Of a stretch of 64,000 nucleotides of DNA, positions 57,398 to 64,000 are shown in pieces. The notes beneath the pieces were generated by a model. That model saw only the letters and a program-made list of their open reading frames with translations, was not told the DNA's origin and ran no database searches. How positions within the stretch are numbered: the stretch's first letter is position 1; the number at the start of each line of letters is the position of its first letter. A program made the position numbers and the translations under genes. Origin of the DNA: Gigaspora rosea (lineage: Eukaryota > Glomeromycota > Glomeromycetes > Diversisporales > Gigasporaceae). The stretch is from contig QKWP01000205.1 in NCBI GenBank assembly GCA_003550325.1, forward strand, positions 50,287 through 114,286, read 5' to 3'.

Positions 57398-58854
57398 GGC
57401 AGCTACTATACATACCCCCTAAATTTGCTATTCATATCTCTATCAAAATTAAAAAATTTTAAAACTTTGAGCAAAGATATTTTGACAACCATTTGACTAA
57501 ATTCAATAAACTTTTTTTATTTGAATTATATGAATATGTAGAATTAAAATAAAAAAAAGTTCATTGAATTTAGTCAGATGGTTGTCAAGATACCTTCGCT
57601 CAAAGTTAGATAAAAATCAAAACATTCATCAAAATAAAAGCTGTACCAATGTTTTTTAAAACTTTGAGCGAAGATATCTTGACAACCATCTGACCAAATT
57701 CGATGAACTTTTTTTATTTGAATTATATCAATTATAGAATTCAAATAAAAAAAAGTTCATCGAATTTGGTCAGATGGTTGTCAAGATATCTTTGTTCAAA
57801 GTTTTAAAAAACTTTGGCACAGCTTTTATTTTGATAGATGTTTTGATTTTTCTCCAACTTTGAGCGAAGGTATCTTGACACATATCTGACTAAATTCAAT
57901 GAACTTTTTTTTATTTGAATTATATTAATTTATAGAATTAAAATAAAAAAAAGTTCATTGAATTTAGTCAGATGGTTGTCAAGATACCTTCACTCAAAGT
58001 TAGAGAAAATCAAAACGCCTATCAAAATAAAAGCTGCACCAAAGTTTTTTAAAACTTTGAACAAAGATATCTTGACAGCCATCTGACTAAATTCGGTAAA
58101 CTTTTTTTATTTTAATTGAATAAAATTATAGAATTCAAATAAAAAAAAGTTTATCGACTTTGGTCAGATAGTTGTCAAGATATCTTTGCTCAAAGTTTTA
58201 AAAAAACTTTGGTACAGCTTTTATTTTGATAGACGGTTTGATTTTTTTCTAACTTTGAGCGAAGGTATCTTGACACACATCTGACTAAATTCAATGAACT
58301 TTTTTTTATTTGAATTATATGAATTTATAGAATTAAAATAAAAAAAGTTATTGAATTTAATCAGATAGTTGTCAAGATACCTTCACTCAAACTTATAAAA
58401 AAATCAAAACTCCTATCAAAATAAAAGCCGCGCCAAAGTTTTTAAAAACTTTGAACGAAGATATCTTGACAGCCATCTGACCAAATTCGATAAACTTTTT
58501 TTTATCTTAATTCAATAAATTCATAGAATCTAAATAAAAAAAAGTTCATCGAATTTGGTCAGATATTTGCTAAGATATCTTTGCTCAAAGTTTTAAAAAA
58601 CTTTGGCGTAGCTTTTATTTTGATATGCGTTTTGATTTTTCTCTAATTTTGAGCGAAGGTATCTTGACAACCATCTGACTAAATTCAATGAACTTTTTTT
58701 ATTTTAATTCTACATATTCATATAATTCAAATAAAAAAAAGTTCATTGAATTTAGTCAAATGGTTGTCAAAATATCTTCGCTCAAAGTTTTAAAAATTTT
58801 TAATTTTGATAGAGGGTATGAATAGCAAATTTGGGGGTATGTATAGTAGCCACC
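57398..58854. mobile_element. 1.46-kb multi-hairpin element with verified empty site
   Basis: Termini ggcagctactatacataccc and the complement of ggtggctactatacataccc, flanked by perfect taaaaata (57390-57397, 58855-58862). The paralogous block at about 43610 reads acaataaaaataatataata without the element. The interior is a chain of about six hairpins built from aactttgagcgaagatatct, tgacaaccatctgaccaaat and a tttttttatttgaatt centre. This design parallels the 27477 element but uses a different word set. Confidence 0.88.
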
Positions 58855-58900
58855 TAAAAATAATATAATAAGTTAGATTAAAACCTATTTTATTTGATAT

Positions 58901-60011
58901 ATATATATATATTTTTTTTTAAGGGCAATCCTGCCTTTATTATTTGGGATACGAGTATATCACTCTAGGATTTTTAGACTACAGCCTACATTCCCTCTCT
59001 TTCACAATAAAGACTCGTTCAGTTACTGAAGTACCTAAACGCAATTTGCCGCAGTCAAGAATAGTCTCAAATTTTGGTCTTCTAACACATAGAACACTTC
59101 TAATTATCACTGACAGGCTCTTGCTAGCTTTGTCAGGATCGCCCCCTTTTCTTTAAAATTTTTCCTTCTTCATACAGGACAAAATGAAAAAGGTGGAAAG
59201 TACCAACGAACTACCAAGAAAACGAAAAGCTAAAAACACATGACTGATACAAAAAAGAAAAAACATAAGAAAAGAGGCCAATCCTGACCTGGGAAGAAAA
59301 AAGAAAGAAAACAAAGAAAAAAAGAATAAAACTGACAAATACTATATTTAAAAATTATATAGCACTGCGTAAGGAATCGCCTCACCTAAGTACTATATGT
59401 ACATAAAAGAAAGATAAAAAGACTACGCCTAATAGAACTTTCTAGAAAGAAATTTCATGTGGATTACTCCAAAACATCTCACGTGTCACTCATTGTTTAT
59501 CTCAAAGGACCCGATTTTACTCGTGACTTGTTTCCAATATGGTAGGCGCATTCCCAATATGGACGACGTAAACATTGCTGATTTTTTGAAGAGGGTAAAC
59601 TCAATCGCCCACTTTTTGGTAAAATTTTGAAAAGTCCAAAGGGCGAGAGACGATACTTGTATCCAAAGTTTAAAGAGTGTACATCCAAGGTAAAACTCAT
59701 TTTTTTGTTGTTCCCCACTATTTTTCCACAGGTCCCTTCGTCGACGAAGAAAAAAATGTTTGTATCTCCACCAAAATTTCACATACAAGGGCACCACCTT
59801 CTGCCAGTTATCTTGTAGGCCGATGCTTTTGGCTTGTATGCCGAATATACAAAGGAGTCCCCTGTTTAGGTAGTTGACCTTTGTAAAAACTGTTTCCTGT
59901 GTTATCCTACTATACATTAAGTATAGGCAACGCTCCAACAAAAAACTTTTTGTTTTTCTTCTATTGGAAAATTTGGTCCAGATGATCGTCAGAAAGAGTT
60001 GGCACAAAATG
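58901..60011 (-). mobile_element. 5'-truncated LINE, copy B
   Basis: Minus-strand copy nearly identical to the one at 30705. Target duplication attttatttgatat at 58887-58900 and 60012-60025; the paralogous block at about 43650 has the site once and empty. The 3' end on the minus strand reads aataaaggcaggattgccct followed by A-runs. The longest minus-strand frame (59486-60007) contains DNWQKVVPLYVKFWWRYKHF; it is open by chance or by recent insertion, since the twin copy breaks the same frame. Confidence 0.88.
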
Positions 60012-60141
60012 ATTTTATTTGATATTAAAAAATTTTTAATAATTAATCAAAAATATAAAAACTTTTACTAAGAGTTAAAATTACGAAACTTTTTGAGGTA
60101 CAAATCTTTATGCACTGGACCATATATATATATATTATTAT

Positions 60142-60918
60142 GGGAATAGAAATTTGTCGCACCCCCTGATTCCGACCAATCAAATCGCACGATTTTGTAG
60201 ACAAAAAATTTTAAGTTTTAAAAATTAAAATTTTTACTAGTAAAATGTAAAAATAAATAAGCGATATCAAAGCATTTAATGTAAAATTTTATTCTGAACA
60301 ACTTTTTCTAAGTCATAAAGATAGATTCTTTTAGTAAAAAAATACTGTTAGGGCAGTGTCATTAATCACCTGATTATTTTTTATCAGAGGCCTACCCCCC
60401 TCCCTCTTCCTTAATATATAAATAGTCAGGTTCTTATATATAATTTTAACTTTTTTTACCCCCTCCCCCCCTAAAAAATCACCTGATTTTTGTTACTCCC
60501 CTTATATAAGAAAAATCAAAAATTTCAATCGTTAGCACATATAAAACTTTTTTTTACTAATATAATCTATATTTATATTCAAGCATTAGATGTAAAATTT
60601 TACGCTAAATAACTTCTTTCTAAGTTATAAAGTAGATTGTTTTAGTAAAAAAAAAGTTTTATATGTGCTAACTTTGGGAAATTTTGATTTTTCTTATAAA
60701 ACGTTTTTTTACTAAGACAACCTATCTTTGCGACTTAGAAAAAGTTGTTCAGAATAAAATTTTACGTTATATGACATGCTATTATATATATATTTTTATA
60801 CTTTATTAAGTAAAATTTTAAATTTTTAAAAAATAAAATTTTTTGTCTATAAAATCGTGCGATTTGATTGGTCGAAGCAGGGTGCAACATGTTGCGGGTG
60901 CGACAAATTTATTTTCCC
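60142..60918. mobile_element. Foldback element, copy 2, with nested MITE
   Basis: Ends gggaatagaaatttgtcgca and tgcgacaaatttattttccc, flanked by tattattat on both sides (ambiguous in the repeat). The stem matches that of 44316-44953. The 151-bp MITE at 60351 sits in the left arm and is missing from the other copy. Confidence 0.8.
60351..60501. mobile_element. 151-bp Harbinger-like MITE
   Basis: Imperfect termini gggcagtgtcattaatca and the complement of ggggagtaacaaaaatca, flanked by TTA at 60348-60350 and 60502-60504. The sister foldback at about 44540 gives an uninterrupted counterpart. Confidence 0.7.
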
Positions 60919-61555
60919 TATTATTATTATTACTATTATTTTTTTTGGTGATACTAATTGGTCTGTTTTTGTTCCAAGTATATTATACAGATTAATCAGT
61001 ATATGCTTTTATGAAAATAGAAGAAATCATTGCCCAATGGCTGCAAATGTATCGATAGAAGAACTTAGAGTCCTATTTGTTAATTTTTAGAATTATAATT
61101 AGTTAAATACCATGTATTATTAGTTTGGTGGTTCTGCCTGTTCAAAAGCTATAACTAGTAGCATTTTTATTTGAGAGTAGTTGTTTTAATTTAGCTATGA
61201 ACTATCATTTATTGGCCCAGGTGTTGTTCTCTTTTACGAAGAGCATATTGCTGTTGTTGGTATATATTAGTTGAGTATGGATATGAGCATATGCTTTTAA
61301 AGTGCATACAGAGTATAAAATATTATTGATTGGATATATAATCAGTGATAATTGTATAGCAAATTAGTTGGTTTTGGTTCTGGCTAGCTTGATAGTTGCA
61401 AAAGTATTGTTATTAGTTTTCTAGTTAATACTTGAAGCATTAGAACTTTCATTAGCGAATTATATATATATAAATTTATATAAGATATTACGGTCTGTAA
61501 TATTACGAAAATTTTACGATCGATATGATATAAGGTAATAGCTCCTATTTTTAGA
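60919..61555. other. AT-rich spacer
   Basis: I see no recognisable gene. A short frame (to 61090) containing NVSIEELRVLFV is not long or conserved enough to call. Confidence 0.3.
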
Positions 61556-61598
61556 AACTTTTTTTGTTACAGGTTTAGGCTGCAGATAAGTATTTAGG

Positions 61599-63353
61599 TA
61601 GTGATCCTGGCCGAAATTAAAAAAATCGGCTAAGCCGATTTTTTGACCCGGTCGGTCGATTTTTTCTAAAATCGGCTAGCCGATTTTATAAGTAAAAAAT
61701 TTTTTTATTAGAACTTTATTATCAGAGTATTTTATTTCGTTTATAATACTTTTAACAAACTCTTCGCATAAGAATTTATTTTAAAAATTTTTCGAAAATG
61801 TTACTTTAAATCGGGATAAGGGTTAAAACACTATTGATTTTTTTTTAGGATATAGATGACTTATTCATTTTCAAATGAGCGATGCACAGTATTAACTTTC
61901 ATTTTCTTATAATAATACTTGTCGTTAAAAAGTTATTTATTTCGTTAAATGGGAGTCTTTAAACATCCATTTCCGATTTCAAAATTTTGATATACAAATG
62001 TAATTTTTAAAAGATTTTAATGTAATTATTAACATCGAAAAATCTCCAGATATCAAGATATTTAAAACGCATTCTATTTTAAGATATTGATCTCTATACT
62101 TTCATAGTGAGCTAGCAAGAATTAACAAAGATAAAAATTATATTAAACCAATTAATCTCTATTCAGCAATTTGATATCATTATTCAGTAAGTTATTATTA
62201 AATGTTTTAATTTGTATTATAATATTATTTAACGTTATCAACTTTATTTAAAGATATATCTACGGAGGTGTAATTTTGTTAGAAAACCTTGATGTATCAT
62301 TTATTTTTGAACTAATGCTTATTGCTTGCGGGTTTCTTCTTTATGAATTAGCCAAACATCTTGAGACTTATTTGATTGAAACAAAGGTTTCAATAATGAT
62401 ATTCTTCAAGAATTACAAAAATGGTGTAATGACATTACAGTAAAATATCCAAGTCAAAATTTTGATTCCGATTATTTTACTTCACTTCCTGAAAATGCAT
62501 TAGTAATACTTATTGAACGAGATGACTTACAAATGGAAGAAATAACAATTTGGAATTATGTTATTAAATGGGGAATTGCTCAAAATCCAGACTTACCATC
62601 CAATCCTAAAGATTGGTCTCATGAAAATTTTTTAGCCTTAAAGACCACTTTACAAAACTGTTTACCTCCTATTAGATACTTTCAAATGTCTGGCGACAAT
62701 ATTTATAATCAAGTATATCCTCATAAGCAAATACTTGATAAAAACCTTTGGAAAGATGTAAAGGAACGATTAGCCTCTCAGAATCAACCGATACTATCAA
62801 AACTTCCTCCACCTCGCACTATCTTAACACAACATTGCCATCACGAATAACTGAACCATTTTCAACAGTCATTAATGAAGCACATGCAACTGAAATTGCA
62901 TCTTGGATTGATAAAAGAACTGATTATTCAGCTGCAAATAATCTTACGAGTTTAAATTACTTCTTCGTGGAAGTAGAGATGGTTTTTCAGAAATACGCTA
63001 TTTTTTTTTTTAATTCCGAAACCCTTCATTATGTTAAATGCAATTAATGAGGGGTTTCAAAATTAATACAGGGCTTTGCGAAAAAAATTGGAATCACAAA
63101 TTTACTTAACCACCGCAGTATTTAAAAGTTTAAAACCGTTACTTTTTTTTATAGTCGTGAGAATTTTTTATTAAGAGTAGATTTGTATTACCAAATTTCA
63201 CTTTTATCACAACTTTTGCATAATAGTTTAAGCCTGATTAGGAAATGATACGATATTGCAGATATTTTTTTGGCTAAGCCGGCTAAGCCGACTAAGCTGA
63301 TAAAATTTTATCGGCTTGGTTGGTCGAAAAATTTTGATCGACCAGGATCACTA
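61599..63353. mobile_element. hAT-like element that captured a host gene fragment
   Basis: Termini tagtgatcctggccga and tcgaccaggatcacta, flanked by a perfect tatttagg (61591-61598, 63354-63361). Both ends carry the subterminal word aatcggctaagccgattttt or variants. There is no transposase; instead about 760 bp of the interior are a BTB/BACK/TLDc gene fragment (62252-63010). It sits inside a LINE 3' tail, so it is younger than that LINE insertion. Confidence 0.88.
62252..63010 (+). pseudogene. BTB-BACK-TLDc protein gene fragment
   Basis: Fragment of a gene family hugely expanded in arbuscular mycorrhizal fungi. RYIYGG then ENLDVSFIFELMLIACGF (62252-62388) is the end of the BTB domain and the start of BACK. 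After a deletion and frame change, LQKWCNDITVKYP and MEEITIWNYVIKWGIAQNP (62386-62850, uninterrupted) continue BACK, ending KNLWKDVKERLASQNQP before a proline-rich linker. A second frame change leads to FSTVINEAHATEIASWIDK (about 62860-62916), the TLDc entry, and a third to FKLLLRGSRDGFS (62951-62989), after which homology ends. The N-terminal BTB half, a start codon and most of TLDc are missing. BTB/BACK proteins are typically Cullin-3 adaptors; this fragment cannot do that as written. It lies wholly inside the hAT-like element at 61599-63353. Confidence 0.85.
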
Positions 63354-63519
63354 TATTTAGGTTTACTTAGATATATGTTTGAGTTTTTATTCTTAGCATT
63401 AGATTTAAAAAAATGAAATTTCTTTTAGTATTGTAAAAAGTTTCTATTAAATTTAATAAAGATAAAAGCAAGGTCTCATCTTAACATTTAAAAAAAAAAA
63501 AAAAAACTTTTTTTTGTTA

Positions 63520-63688
63520 TATCTAAAAATTTTTTAAATGTTAATATATTTTTATAAAATTTTATATAAAGTTTATTATCTATTTTTTATTTAATAATAT
63601 ATAAATTGTATTATATTCATATATAAAAAATTTTTTCTCTAATAAGCTTAAAACTTTGTAAAATTTGGTTAAATTTGACCATTGGCTC
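63520..63688. other. AT-rich spacer
   Basis: No feature I can support. Confidence 0.3.
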
Positions 63689-64000
63689 AGGACCCCGAAA
63701 TATACATAGATAGGTAAGGTGACTTTTAAATTTTTTATTAATTGCTGTACGCATGACTTTTTTATAAGATCAGTACGCAAAATTTATCCCTTACAATAAA
63801 AAAAATTAAAAAAATACACAAAATAAATTCTAACCTTAATTACAATATAAAATTTTATAAAGAAAAATTTTTTGCAGGTCTGTACAAATTATTAGATCTT
63901 ATAGATCTTATACAAATCAGCACAAAGTAATCACCAGTGTCAGTTTCCGATCACATGCAGAATCAACAAGATACTGTAATCCCGATTTCTTAATTTATTA
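63689..64000. mobile_element. Left end of an aggacccc-type MITE, cut by the window edge
   Basis: aggaccccgaaatatacata matches the terminus of the MITE at 49321-49500. The matching right end is not seen before 64000, so the extent is unknown. Confidence 0.5.

Larger units (their letters stand above)
61570..63504 (+). mobile_element. Very short LINE 3' end interrupted by a hAT-like element
   Basis: The left part (61570-61598, caggtttaggctgcagataa) and right part (63354 to the A-run at about 63490-63506, with aataaagataaaagcaaggt) match the 3' tail of the LINE at 22262. Target duplication aactttttttgtta at 61556-61569 and, with one extra t, just after the A-run. Without the 1755-bp insertion the LINE piece is only about 180 bp. 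Confidence 0.75.

Noticed and set aside
62533..62850. Independent 105-codon gene starting at Met in MEEITIW
   Set aside because: The same frame continues upstream to 62386 with BACK-domain homology, so this Met is internal to a larger, broken gene.

Overview
The window looks like a gene-poor, transposon-packed stretch of a very AT-rich fungal nuclear genome. The best fit is an arbuscular mycorrhizal fungus of the Rhizophagus type. Three things suggest this: a BTB/BACK/TLDc gene fragment of the kind hugely expanded in those fungi, FAR1/MULE and Tc1 transposases whose degenerate copies resemble ones I remember from that lineage, and the almost complete absence of ordinary genes. This assignment is inference; no search was run.

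Only one gene looks intact: a 133-residue small secreted protein at 5223-5624 with a TATA box. Its flanks (about 4.98-6.12 kb) are duplicated at about 21.54-27.44 kb, where the copy has been inflated roughly five-fold by serial insertions. There the gene is broken by a hAT-like element that itself carries a second hAT-like element.

Layout. 0-5 kb: AT-rich DNA with small MITEs and hairpins. 5-8 kb: secreted-protein gene, hAT-like MITE, hairpin. 8.46-9.85 kb: nearly complete Tc1 transposon with one frameshift. 9.9-12.3 kb: diverged array of roughly 105-bp repeats. 12.3-15 kb: low-complexity repeats. 15.1-17.4 kb: dead FAR1/MULE transposase. 18.2-19.8 kb: long-TIR element holding a tandem array of exon-like units with splice-site-like borders on the minus strand. 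19.8-30.5 kb: the inflated duplicate, ending in a 3.06-kb foldback. 30.7-41.1 kb: three truncated LINE copies, a tRNA-headed retroposon, hairpins and a second, dead Tc1 with a nested Harbinger-like MITE. 41.4-45 kb and 52.3-61 kb: a second old duplication, again unequally inflated. 45-52 kb: hAT-like, pogo-like and other MITEs, and a foldback split by a tRNA-headed retroposon. 61.6-63.4 kb: a hAT-like element that has captured a BTB/BACK/TLDc gene fragment and sits inside a truncated LINE tail.

Many insertions are well supported because both target-site duplications and empty sites in the paralogous copy can be read: 8-bp repeats for hAT-like elements, TA for Tc1/pogo, TTA or TAA for Harbinger-like, and 14-18 bp plus poly(A) for LINEs. 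Two single N bases are each flanked by exact duplicates, which look like unmerged contig ends. No rRNA, tRNA gene, CRISPR array or operon was recognised.
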